64,000 nucleotides of DNA. Source: Gavia stellata (taxonomy: Eukaryota; Chordata; Aves; Gaviiformes; Gaviidae). Every line of letters starts with the position of its first letter. Position 1 is the first letter of the stretch. Location: the NCBI RefSeq assembly GCF_030936135.1, contig NC_082620.1, positions 3,100,001 through 3,164,000 on the forward strand. The letters run 5' to 3'. The notes under the pieces were generated by a model. The model was not told the DNA's origin. It worked only from the letters and a program-made list of their open reading frames with translations, and ran no database searches. A program made the position numbers and the translations under genes. Of the stretch, positions 1 to 12,780 are shown one piece after another.

Positions 1-3000
1 GGAAATCCAGATGTATTGAGTTGACTCTCAAAATAAACTAGTATTTAAGGGAAAAAGAAGTAAGCATCTACACTTGCAATAGTTTCCTCTGAGATTTATG
101 GGCAATTGGTCTTTGTACAAACTGCTTTTCTCCATGATGCCATTTCAGTCAGTCCTGAAAAGACTTGCTTAAGATGGGCTGGGAAGGGGTAGAGAGGGGC
201 CACACAGTACTTTTGTAAAAGAGGGAGTTGATCTATGTAAGATGTCAAGATTTCTCTATGATGTTTCAAAGTCTGTGGTTTGATGTTGAAGTGACTTTAT
301 TTCCTGCTTTTATAATTTCAAAATTGAAATTGGTTTTTGTTCATATTGTAAGGCTCTTCATTAGAAGCAGATGAATTTGGGCTGTTTAACACAGATGCAT
401 GAATTATATAATCTTTTGTAGTTAAGAGTAACACCATTGCCTACCTGAAGTGAAATACTGGTGTTGAAGGGAGTAGGACACATTTGGTAGACAGTCTACG
501 CTGCCTTTCTGAAGAGGATATGTATTGTTTGTTGTTTATAAAGACCCCTGGAGCAGAGCTGCTCAGCTGCTTTCTCAATAAAGCTTTCTCCTGAGAGAGT
601 GAAGTTCTCTAGGGACACAGTCCTGAAAACATAAGTTTCACGAAAGCAACAGGTTACATACGGTGTAAGCGCCGATTGTAGGGAGTGGGGCATGCTCCCG
701 AGGACACACTGGAGTTGTCGGGGTTTCTGTCAGTAAGTACTTTATCCAGAAAAAGTCTTTGCAAAGTCTGCCAGCAGTTGTCTCTACGTGACATACAATG
801 GAGTGACTCAGAGTTAAATATGGAATGCCCACTCTTTACTACTTTTAAACCTGTGGATGACCACCATGTATTTAACAAAAAATTATAAGGTTGACGTAGG
901 TTTTCTTAGGTCAGGAGTGTTCTTTTAACTAGAACAGTTATATAAGGAAAGCAACACAGCAGTGGAGCCAAAAGGGGTGAAAAACACACACATACTGTGT
1001 ACTCCCTCTCGTTTATTACCGAATGGTTCTATGAGTTTGTTTCTTAATACTTTGAAAGACTTTCACTGTTTTTATAGTGAGTTTATACAGATAAAGCAAA
1101 TGCCTGTATAGGCATTTGGAATTTATATGTCCTTGTTTTTTTAAATACATATTGTGTTAGTGTACTGAAAATGCACCAAGAAATGTTGTAATCCTGACAA
1201 TGTGGCTGAGATCACACCTGCTTGGAATTTGAGCAGAACCCAGCACAGTCCCTGTACGATTTGAAGCCATACTGTGTCCCAGCAGCCAGGCCATCAGCTC
1301 TCTGGGCGTCTTCAGTGTGGGGCAGGATTTGCCTGGGTTTACAAGAAGATGAATGGACTAAGGCACACACAGCATATGGGTGCAGCCAGTTTTTTCCGTA
1401 AATGAGCAATTGTCTCTTTTAGTAAGCTTGTGTGTCTTTTAGAAGAAATGAAATGCACATGGATGAATAAGTGAGAAATACTATGCCCATTAAGTTCCGT
1501 AACAAAATTCCCATTTCAACTCTGATTTCACAGAGGCATCACATATAAAAGAATGTAGTTTCTTTTCCTTTCTGTATACAAAGCATGTTCCCAAGAATAA
1601 GCAGCTTGGTGAAGGAAGTGCGAAGATGAACAAAAGCTGGCGGAAAGAATAGTTGTTTCAAATGGGGGGAGGGCAGGGGGGGACAGAAAAGCAGGCTGAT
1701 TGTGGGGATGGATACTCATGAGTGCGGGGAAGGAGTGAGTGTGGAGTGTTGTTCTCCGGTGGCCTTTCCTGACTCTGTGATACGTTTCCTATAACTGGGA
1801 TTTATCTGTGAATAATAGATGTGAATAAGCAGAAAGAGACCATCTACTTATGCTCTGCAGCCACCAGAGGGAGAGAGATGTTCACAGGTACTGCTTTGTC
1901 TAAAATGCACTCCCTGCAGGGCTGGATTCCGCCGCTTCCCTAGTCCCGCTGAGGAAACCGAGCGGAGAAATACGCTCCAGACAAGTAAGGTTTTGGGCTG
2001 CAATTTTTTTGCCACATCTTCAAGCAGCAGCGTGTTTTTCCACCCTGGCTGTATGTCCAAATGGGTATGAAAATACAGGCTGCAGTGAAGGGTTCGGTGA
2101 GAGAAATAAGGCATAGTGATATTTCAACAGTAGAAACCGTGGGGTTTCTTGAAATGACAGCTGTTGTGGCGACCCCAGCTCACCACCTGACCGGCAACCA
2201 AATTCAACAGATAATAAAATTCTTCAAATTGCTGTTAAGGGATGAAGTATACCTCAAATGAAAATGGAACCAAGCACTGAAATCAGGGCAGGGATCATAT
2301 GAATGTTTCAGCTATTTTGCAAAATCTGGATTTATTCACATATTATTCCACTGATATGTAGCTGAATCATGTACTGTAAGCTCTTAAAATGAAATACTGT
2401 ACCACTGAATTTAATAAAGGGTCTCAGCTGCAACTGCTAATGCTTTGTCTAGGAGAAATACTAAACTCGTAGTATGGCTTTACAAATATTTTTGCCAAAT
2501 GTCTATAATACTGGATTGTTTTCCTGAAAAATAAAGTGAATAAGTATCATAGCAAGAAAAATAAGAACAACAAAGGACACCAAAAAATCTAATGAATGTT
2601 CATCACAGTTAAAACAATGATTAGATTTGGGGCTTAATTATTCTCTGAATTCCACTATAAATCATTTATGTCTGGATAAATTGAAATGATGACTTGAGAA
2701 TGTGTAGAGGGGTGGAGTCCCAGTCTTAGTGTAGAAGGTAGACCTAGAGGTTAAACTGGAATTCACAAAGATAGACCTTATCTTTGCATTACTCAAACCA
2801 TTGCATGAGATCACTCTTTGTGATATTAGCTTGTCAGTAATAACTTAAGGGAGAAAAGGGAAAGCAGTTCAAATGCAGGATTTTCCTCTCTAAGGGGTAA
2901 GTTAATTCATGCTTTAAACTAAGAAATAAATGTTTTATGCTTTGCTCTGTATTTGCAAGACAGGTCTTGCATAAACTAACTCTAGGACATAAAGGAGAAT

Positions 3001-3204
3001 GAGATAGTTGCTCTCTTGGAGGCCTGCTCATCACTTTAATAGCCCCAAGCCATCTACCTGTGTCTTTGGATCAAGGCACTATTGTATTGTTAAAATATAA
3101 ATATTTAAAAGCCAGTGCCTTTTAAAATGGAAATGCTGAAAGCTTTTGAGGTGAATGTCATCCAACTTTAAAGCTCCAGCCTGTTGCTTCTTCTAGTTAT
3201 TTCC

Positions 3205-3310
3205 ATATGAAACAGTGGGGAAACTGAGGCACTGAGTGCTGTAGTGACTTTCCCAAGGTTACACAGTAGATCAGGAGCAGAAATAAGTATTGCAGATTCT
3301 CCCTCCAGTG
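3205..3310 (-). repeat. MIR-like SINE fragment
   Basis: The + strand carries the reverse complement of the MIR core. It has the words GGGGAAACTGAGGCACTGAG and then GACTTTCCCAAGGTTACAC, spaced as in the MIR consensus. It is heavily diverged, so this is an old amniote insertion. Confidence 0.7.
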
Positions 3311-3599
3311 CCAACACTGTCTCTATTCTAGAAATTATTTCATTAAATATAAGTAGTGAATTAAGAGGTTTTTTCTTTATTGGAATGTTAATATCTTCTT
3401 GGTTTCACTGCAGCAAACTGAATTAGAGGACCATGATTCATGTGTTTGTAGGTGTAGGCAGCTGTACACCAAGTACAATACAAAGAATATTAACAATTTT
3501 AATTGCCTGCAAGCACTATTGGTAATACAGCATCTTTCATAGCAAAGATTACTCCTAAAATAAGGGATTTAGATCCATGTATCTTATACCCTGTATAAA

Positions 3600-3670
3600 T
3601 CTTATAGCAGTTTTATCCCTTCCCCAATTTAAAAAAGGGAAACTGAGGCCCTGAGTACGTGTGAGTAAAC
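3600..3670 (-). repeat. Short MIR-like SINE fragment
   Basis: A short stretch contains AAAGGGAAACTGAGGCCCTG, the antisense MIR core word, about 350 bp from the fragment at 3.2 kb. Little else of the element is recognisable, so the ends are approximate. Confidence 0.45.
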
Positions 3671-6021
3671 GTAAAACGCTGAGTTTTAGATGGGGTTTTT
3701 TTGCCTTAGAATGTGTATCCAGGGAGTTTGACTGGTACTTTTTTAACGTGTAGAATATTTATGTTGCATAAAACTGTGTGCACATAAATCTTCCAGAAAG
3801 CTCATCAGGAATTATGGAGCACTCTTCTTGGCTCACAGTTGTGACCCTGCATCCTTCTGCTTTTGCCCTCTGTCACTTAAGGTAATAATGATGTGCCACA
3901 AGGCAGCGGACTTCTTAAAAGTCACAATACAGTGTCTACTCTACTGAGTGATGCCCAGTAGCCATGTTATCAGTGACAGTATTTCAATGTACTACATTTT
4001 CTGAAAAGTGAGAAGTCTAAAAGCAAACTAAAGATCGTTAGGGCTTTCTTGAACACTTGCATTAACTAATCCTTTATTGGATTTTTTTTTTTTTTTAGCA
4101 TCAGAAGTGCATGTAGAATGATTCATCTTACTCCAAAACTAGTCATTAAGACACTTCTCAGTGGTGCAACTTCTAATTATGTTCCTTTGGTCATCCCACA
4201 GAATAGCATGTAATACCTGGTTGGAATAGTAGCCAGAGGAGATGCTCTTCTGGATAACATGTGACTTCTTGTGTCATTATGGTGAAAAGAAAGGTCCCAC
4301 TTCTAGGGACCCAACATTAGCAATATAACAGAAAGTAATTTTAAACTAAGTGCCCCTCCCACCACCATCAACATCTTTCATTGTTACAACTCTAAACGCT
4401 CCAAAGTTGGTTCTTGGTAGGTAACTTTGAAGGAGGACTGCACAGATGCCATATCAGTGCTGTGACAGCTATTCCATGCCTGTGACTGCCATAGTCTCAT
4501 AAATGCTTTTACACTGATACAGTACTGTCTGTGGTAGCTTTGAGTAATTGGACTGCTTATGACCTACTAAGAAGTTAACTTCAAACCACCTTCCTTAAAT
4601 AAACCTTCTTGATAAAGGAAAAGCAGGAAGCTAGACTTGTATTTGCAGGAAAAGCAAATAAAGTGTTTATAAAGTAAAATCTGCATCAGAAGAAGCCATA
4701 TGTATAATTTTAGCAAGTGTTTGCCTAGCTTCAGCAGAAGGAGCTAAGTAATTTAAGTGTGTGTCAAGAAATAAATTGAAGCCTTTCATTATATGCTTAG
4801 ATAAGACATTTCTGACCATAAGTTATAGGAGATGACTTTTTGGAAAACTGGGAAGATGATATTCTACTGAGGAATACCGTAGAGAAAATGTAGGAATTAA
4901 CAAATTAAATCCCTGGTTGAAAACACTTTCTAAAAAGCAAACAGAAATTAGCAGTTAAAATTAATTTTTCAATTTTAGTTTTTGTTGAAAATGTTTTGTT
5001 GGACATTTTGGCTTCTCTATTTTTAGTCTGCAGCCATTCCATGATCCCTAAAAATATCTTCTTGCTTATAGCACAGCCTGAGAAAATGGAGAGTATAGTA
5101 CATTCCATGTGTTACCGCATGAACAATATTTTTTTACCATATTCATCTTCTGTGCCATTAACTTCCTGAAAAATTTACAAGACCCTGAAGCAAACATACT
5201 TTTTCTTCTGGGTTCCCTTCAAATTTGAGATTTAAGAGACTTCACTCACTCCATTTTTGTGAGATTGATTTACTTTTTATATTAGTAAAGAAAAAAAATG
5301 ACGTAGAACCATCCCGGAGATTGTGATGACTGAGACCTATGCTCTGCATACTGCCAGCACTAATGCCCATTAACTTCACTAACATTCCCCAGGGAGCAAA
5401 TTCTGTGTTTTACCTTCTTTTGGTGATGTTTCTCAGCTTTAATATCTCTGAAATGAGGCAGCCTCCAAAATTGTAGAAGACTGTATAAGCAGATGTAGGG
5501 AGGGTTCATCCAAACATTAATTATACACACAAACCAGGTATGCCTCCTGACAAAGGGCAGTGAGTTACCCTTGTGCAACAGCACTATGTAGCGGTGTGAG
5601 ACAATTCCTGGATGCTGGAACTGTGCAACCAAGTCCTAAGATACCTCCATCTCCCAATAGTAAGGGTCCTACTGAAGTCCTAGTATTTAAAACTACTACA
5701 TACCACTGCAGTATCAGCAGGTAGGCTGAAAGAAGTTGTGTTAAAGAGAGCAGCTGTGCTAGGGATTACTAATGAACCATTCAAAGCGTGATGGTAACAA
5801 AATGCTGAAGGTTGTGTCTGATATCACTGAGTACCAGAGAAGTACCCCCAATTCATTGTTGGTGAGGTAAGTAATTTCTGAAGCAATTATGAAAGCTAGT
5901 CGTTGTAATAATTAGCATTGCTTATCAACATGTTTTTGAAAAGCAAATCCAGAGGCAGTATTACAAGGCTCCAAACGTTTGCCTTTTGGGGGTTGCTGCA
6001 CTCGCTGATATAATTCCACCA

Positions 6022-6061
6022 GACATTTCACTCATCTTATTAACAAGGCGAGTGAAATGTC
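6022..6061. repeat. Perfect inverted repeat (12-bp arms, 16-bp loop)
   Basis: GACATTTCACTC at 6022-6033 is the exact reverse complement of GAGTGAAATGTC at 6050-6061, with a 16-bp spacer. The pairing does not extend outward or inward. It could be a hairpin, a paired protein site, or the ends of a decayed mobile element. No coding sequence surrounds it. Confidence 0.75.
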
Positions 6062-9000
6062 AGAAGGCATTAAGTCAAAATATGCTGCATTCCCTAAGGG
6101 ACACTATACTTCTGTATAGCCAGAGAAACTTGTAAGAAGGTAGAAAGATCATTTTAGAGTGAAGACAAGTGAATGACCAGGATAATTTACCAGGAACAGG
6201 ACTGTAATACTTCAGTTACACCAACAGATTGGTAATTATAATGAATTTTTGTTATCTTGCAAACATTTTTTGCATACAGTAGAGCGTACAGGCCTTTCCC
6301 AACGTTTACTTTATACTTTAAAGGTAAAAACAGGTCCTTTGCATCAGGGGATTTCATCCCATTAGTTCAAGGATCTTTGTGTCACCATTTTGTTTGGTTT
6401 TGTTCTTCATGTGGGTATAAAAGAACTAGGTATTTCTTGACTTTAGAAAGGGAATTGGATTTATTTAACATAGGATTAAAAAGGATGACAGATCTGTCCA
6501 CAGAAAGAGCTCAACAGATAAAGCATAAGGACCAAAGTTTCAGTTTTTTCCACTAGATTGCCCTTTCTGGATTTTTCCATATTTGATTTTTTTTTAAAAA
6601 TAGGAACTGCACATGCATTCATTCAGATATGGACACGTACACACAAACATACATTTGCACACCCTTATTCTGTTGGTTTATTTCCATTTGAACAAGATGG
6701 AAGCAAGATTCTAGTCTTCCTTGTCTTGCCTCAAGTCCTAATCTATTGTCTGTTGTTCCTTTGTACTTCTTACAGCTGTATGCTTCCAGTGCTGAGGTGG
6801 ATGCGTTTTTGTGGAGTAATTTTTTTGCAGAAAACCGGTTGTTCAGAATTAACCTGTAAAATATGGAATTGCACCCTTGTGGGAATAGCGCACATAATTT
6901 AACAAGTGTGCGATGCACTTCAAAGGGCAGTTTTTGAGCCCTATTTTGAAATTACAGGCTGATCTTTTAAGCATTTAGTTATATTTTTCATGAAGTATTT
7001 TTATGGTAAAGGACAACAGAGAGGGGTGTAATAATTATGTCCATTATTTCTACCACTCAACTGATGCTTGGAATTCCCACTGACACAAACATCCTTTCTG
7101 CATATTTAAATCCATGAAGTGTATGCAGCAATCACCAGTATGGTAGATGGGAGAAGGGAAGTAAGCACAAATGACTGTCTGGTTTTTTTTTTTTCCTCTG
7201 CATTAGACAAAAGATCTAGAAGATCTAGCCTGTTTTTTTACCCTGTTGCGACTAGCTTGTACCCCATCAAATAAGCTAAATTAATAAAGCCAAGGAAGGT
7301 AGCTTGTAATGTCTTTGTGAAATCCCCTTATCAAAGTGAACTGAGGAGTCATTAAAAGACCTTGACCTCCAATTAAATTAGCTGTGCCTTTGTAAATGGA
7401 ACTGTTTTCTTGCTGGGTGTGTATTTGGTATGAATTTGCATAAAATCTTCGTAAGTGCACCATCTTCTTTGGTCCAGAAAAGAGAGACAGCCCATTAATG
7501 CTACAATGTTAATAGCAAAATGAATTCAAGTCCTTTTTTTGTTTGTTTTGGGTTTTTTGATTGTTGGGGGGTTTTTGTGTATTTTTTTTTACTCTCTGCT
7601 GTACCATGCAGACCTAATGATCTGGAGGGTTTTTATACTCAAACATGAGCTGCCAACTGTTTTAATTGCTGTAAATCTATTTGCTGTTCAGTAGAACAAA
7701 GAGAATTCTCGAAAGGGTTTTCTAGGTGGCACGGAGTACAAATTAAAACCATATACTTCCTACTGTGAGAGAATACAAATTTGCGTCCCAGATGTTTCGG
7801 AATAATTTCTGGGTTTCCTTCCTTACAGGAAAGGAAAACTCGCCTCCTTTTCACTAGGACATACACCATTTATCATGCTTTACCCTCTGCTCAGCCAGAT
7901 TGCACAGTGGTGCATGCAGCCTCTGAATGCTTTGAACGGTTTAGTAGGTCTTCCCTACAAAAAAGCTACAGAGAATGAGTGTGGACTACATGATTTGGAG
8001 GAAATTGGTTCCCGAGAGTTATTAGTTTTCTGTCTTTTGAAGCACATATGCCATGTTTATAATGGCAATCATGGGTTAAAAATAAAAATCTACTTAGCTT
8101 TACATCAGAGCTGGATTAAATTTTGTGATATTATGGGGCTTTGAGAATTTGCTTAAACTTCCTTCTCTGTTTAGCTTCACTGCTTGAAACTTAGGTGCAG
8201 GTTGAAACAAGTTTCAGATATGAAAGTTATGTTCAACTCCAACTGCTGCTTTAAAGTCACTGACTTTCATAAATTTTCCTCTACAAATCCTATGTTGGAT
8301 TTCTTACATATATTTATTTAGAAACTCTGAGCTTCTAAAGAATCTCAGATCTCTGATCTCCCTGAGGTTTTTCAGACCTTGGCAGACCCGTTGGTGAATC
8401 TGACCAGATAAATAGCATTTGAGAAGAAACCTGAGACCAGCTTTACTTGTGACTTTATTACATACAAGAGTATCAGTGGATATACATGAGCGTATCTCCA
8501 TTCAACAGCTTTTAGTTGCCTTTAATTTGCTTTAAAGCTGTGGTAATTCTGGACCAGTATATAAACTATGTAGGGATCAAGTGGTTGACTACACTGTAGT
8601 AGCTGGATACAGACTCTTTCCTGAGGGGGAAAAGGGAATACAATTTACGCTGTTCCATCTCTTGTGAATGCTTTTGGTGATTGTAAATGGGTTACGCTAA
8701 GATAGAGACCACGTGTCTGCGTAAGCCACACGGTCTAGAGCAGATGATGGAAGTCTTTTGATGGGTTTAGGCTGGTCTCGTTTGGCTGCTGAACTGCAAT
8801 GTCTAAAGTTTTCAAATTCAATCACTGCTGCTGCCACGTTGATTAATTTTGATGTAATTTCCCTCCCAGTGGCATAGCAGCGGCAGCAGCAGTGAAGGAC
8901 TGGGCAGGTGTAATACAAGCTTCAGTTCCCTTCACAGTTTCTATCATCTCCTAAATTGTAAGACAAAAGAATATACCCTTTTTCTCTTTTGCTTTTTCAA

Positions 9001-11639
9001 TCCTTCTTGGATGTAAAATCAGAGGGAAAACTGTCCAAAGGTGCCCCGTGGCTGCATTCATATAAACATGTCTGGTCATAGCAGGGGAAGATTTTTCTCA
9101 AAACAAAAAAGTGCTAAAGCCAAAATGGTAAATATCTGAATAAAAATGGGACTTCTGTTCAGAGATGTTGTTTAGCACTTGATTTCAGTGTTTGATTGAT
9201 TGATTAACATACTGTTAGTCATTCAAGTTTGAACATTGGTTCCAATGACACATTGCTCGTGTATGATAACGAGGAGGAAAACGCTTTGCAATCACTATGT
9301 GCAGCTGGTACAGCAGCCTTGGACGTGACATGTACCTTAACACAACAAAGCATAAGCCTGGAATAATAACTTCCTTCATGGAAAAATATGCTCAATTAGC
9401 TCTTCAAAAATATGAATGAGCATGGACAGTTTTCATTTTCAGTCCCTTGTAAGTAAGGATTTGTTGGCTGAGATCTGAATCCTTCATGTGTGTCTGTACT
9501 AATGATTGCTCTTTCTTTTTTCTTCCATTCCTCAAACGATTTTGGGAAATTTTGAGCCCTTTTAAGGGGAGGGCTGGAAGTCTCTAAGGGAAAGATGAAA
9601 ACTGTCACTTTTCCACAAAGCTATTTCTTCATTAGGCAAGAAGTGAATGGTTTTTCTGTTGGTTTCCTACTGCTTGCCATGATACAGTACTGCAGGCACA
9701 CTAAAGACCCAGGACCAGCATGGCTTGTTACTCCCTGTTTTATTTTAGAGGTTTCTCTTTGTAGTATCCTGAATAGAAAATTAAAGGAATGGAAAGCCAG
9801 ATCTTTGTTTTAGTCCAAAGCCTGCCTACTGCTGTGCTTATTCAACTCCTACAACTGGGAGGTATGGAGAGAAATTGGTTTTGCTTCCTCATTCACCACA
9901 AAAGGATTTAGCACAAACTCCTCAATAGTTCTTTGATTATGAAATTGTTACCCTGTTTGCTTTACAAGCATGTTTTACAAACCCATCCTGTCCTTCTTGC
10001 CTTAGGGGTGCCTGGAAACCAGGATCATAATAAATGAGCTGATAGTTGAGATGTGATCTATATGGGATCCTATCTGTGTGAAGAGAATAACATGTTTTCT
10101 GTTTGGCATCAATTTCTAATTGGGAAGCTTGTGCTTTCTCAAAACTATGTGAAATAAAATTTAGTACTGGAAGTATTTTTGGATAACAGGTGAGAAAGCT
10201 ATGGGGGCTTTGCTTGGGAGTACTGAAGAAGCATAGATTGTAAACAAATTTTTATTTCTGAGACTACTCCCTGGAGCAGTTCTGTATTTTACCATAGTGT
10301 CAGCTGAAGCCAAACAAAATCCTGATATGCATTATCTATTGCGATGTACTTTAAAATTGCCTCCAAAAAAAAAATCCATACCCCATAGGGACACTAGATC
10401 ATAGATTGCCAATCACCTATTACTGTAACAAATAGCCAAAAGGTGCAACAGGCTGTGCAGGTAGAATGAAATTCCAACGGCAGGAGCGGCAGCATATGAT
10501 AGGTTTGTAATTTGGCTCCTCTGACTTAGTGCAGTTAGGGAATCAGAAGCTTGCTTTGCTCCTTGCATTTGCTTCCCTTCTCAGGTCTATGTATTCGTTT
10601 GGCTTGCTCTGTGAGACCACTGCTGTCTTAGCATACACCTCTCTAATAATAGCATGGAAGAACACCATCTGGATTATATCTTTTATTTTCCTGCATGGAG
10701 TGACTGGGATTTATTTAACAGGCCACTGGAAGAGGAAGAAGTGAAGCTCAGAGTATAGGTAAACTGTTGGAGTATGGTAAAACTTGCTAATGGCTTATCG
10801 GAAGAGACCAGTGGTTGTGGAATGACCGCTGTCCTGGAGGGCACAAGAGGGTGCTGTGCACTTAGCAGATAGCAGCCTGAACCCCTTATTTAGTAGTACA
10901 GGTTGCTGTAACTGACTGATGCAAATAAAAGATTAAAGTAGTACAGCCTTAATATCTTATTAGATAGAAAGCTTTGCAGAATCTCCTTCCTGCTATCCAA
11001 AATTGCCTGAAGTGTCTGGCAAGTGAACGAAGCTTCAGAATGATTCAAGAGAATTTCTATGCTGTGAGGGAAACAGATGAGGTATAGAAATAAGCAGTAG
11101 CTAAGGAATCAATAAAGCTGAACAGACAAACTGAAACAGGAAATGTTATACAGAGGCAGACAGGTCAGGAAGAAACTCTCTGAAATCGAAGACAGTGAGA
11201 GAAAGGTGTCAGACCATGGCGGGTGGCCTGCCATGGCAGGCACTGCAGCTTGTCTTGCGTAGCTGAAGATCAGTGCTGTTATGTGTTGGCAGTGAAGCTC
11301 TGTTTGCCTGGATGCTGTGAGAACAGGGCCGATGTTTGACAAACCTATGGGACGCCTATCCCAAAATATCCAGAGCCTGGTAGTAATCCCTAGTCTTCTG
11401 CCAACCCCTTCAAAAACATCTCAGACAGGAAAGCTCCACAGATTCTGTGGAGAAATTGCGAACTGCATGTGAGTGTGCAGAGTAAACTGTGAAGATAGTG
11501 TTGCTTACAGTGCTTCCCTACAGGGGTTAATATGTAAAGAATACATGTGAGCGGCTGAGCAAAAGGAAGGTCTGTTTCTTACAGAAAGGAGCGGTCGTTT
11601 TAGCAAGGGCTGGTGGAATTTTTGGAGAAGCTGAGTCCT

Positions 11640-11760
11640 GTTCCTACCCCTGCCACTAACATGTTCTTGGATCTTTCACAAATTGTGCCTTATTGTCTGT
11701 AGTCTCCCATCTGTGAAATAGGCGTAATAATGCTGAGGCGTCTTTGAAAAGAAAATGTTG
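11640..11760 (+). repeat. MIR-like SINE fragment
   Basis: The + strand resembles the sense MIR body. It has a 'tgccactaac...' segment, a degraded version of the 'ctcagtttccccatctgtaaaatggg' block (CTCCCATCTGTGAAATAGG) and then a 'taataatgctgagg' tail. Divergence is high and the boundaries are approximate. Confidence 0.6.
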
Positions 11761-12459
11761 GAGTCTGATTATGTACATTTGATAGAAAAAGGATGGGTCT
11801 GCATAGGAGGAACCATAGGGATCCTTATGTCCTGTGTATTGATAGCTTCACTAAATAGAGAGCTAGATCTCTCTATAGAAAGTTGTCATTATGACAAGAT
11901 ATCAAGTCAGTTCTGCTTTCCTGTGTTAGGAACAGCTTTATCTCTGACCCTAAAGCCTTAATTGAACTAGGGACAGAAAAACAGTAAATTACAGTAGGAG
12001 CAAGTGTTTGCAAGGTACATCCTTAAAAGTTTAAAAAGCATCAATTCTGCATGAGAAATACCAGTTGCAGTTACTTGTTGCTGATTCATTGAATCCTGAC
12101 CACACACAAGAGTTATTTTGCATTTATTTTTTTTTATTCAGAGGTAGCCTATCAAACTTCGACTTCCTCTGTAATTTAAAGGTAAATATTTTAAATAATC
12201 ATCTCAGGAATTTAGTTGGGCTTTGCCCTGGTAATTTATAGAGGCAGCTGTCCCCATTCTTTGAGTGGTGTTTTAAAAGTAATTCAAGACATGAAAGACA
12301 CCTGGAGCAGGGTGCATGTTTATGGGAGGGATCTAGAGGCTGGCTCAAGGTGGTTTAGCTAAAAGATCTATGAATTAGAAACAAGGTGTGTTACAAAATG
12401 TGAGAGAGAGGTGTTCAAAGGTATAACCCTTCCTGGCATGTTCACTTCCTAACAGCAGT

Positions 12460-12780
12460 TCACAAAATTGGTTGGAAGGGACTTCTGGAAATCATCTAGT
12501 CCAGTCCCCCTCCTCAAGCAGAGTCAGAGCAGGTTGCCCAATGCCATCTCCGGTTGGGTTTTGAATATCTCCACAGATGGAGACTCCACAGCCTTTCTGG
12601 GCAACCTGTTCCAGTGTCTGACCACCCTCACAGTAAAAAGGAAGTGTTTTGCTGTGTTCAGATGGTTTTTAATTTGTGCCCATAGCCTCTTTTTCTGTCA
12701 ATGGGGTGCTATTGAGAACAGTCTGGCTCCCTCTTTGTTCCCTCCCGGCAGGTCAGTGTTTCTACATACTTGCTGAAGGA
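12460..12780 (-). repeat. CR1 LINE 3' end, antisense
   Basis: The + strand begins with GGTTGGAAGGGACTTCTGGA and continues with a 'catctagtccagtccccctcctcaagcag' type segment. Further on it has 'ctgggcaacctgttccagtg' and 'gtctggctccctctt' words. This is the reverse complement of the 3' end of avian CR1 elements, so the LINE runs on the - strand and is 5'-truncated, as is usual for CR1. A 102-aa open frame inside it (12468-12776, +) is incidental. This is the clearest indication that the DNA is avian or at least sauropsid. Confidence 0.9.

Noticed and set aside
11855-11876. 8-bp-arm inverted repeat (ATAGAGAG / CTCTCTAT)
   Set aside because: The arms are short and low in complexity, so this is expected by chance at this window size.
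12468-12776. 102-aa open frame on the + strand
   Set aside because: It lies entirely inside the antisense CR1 3' end.
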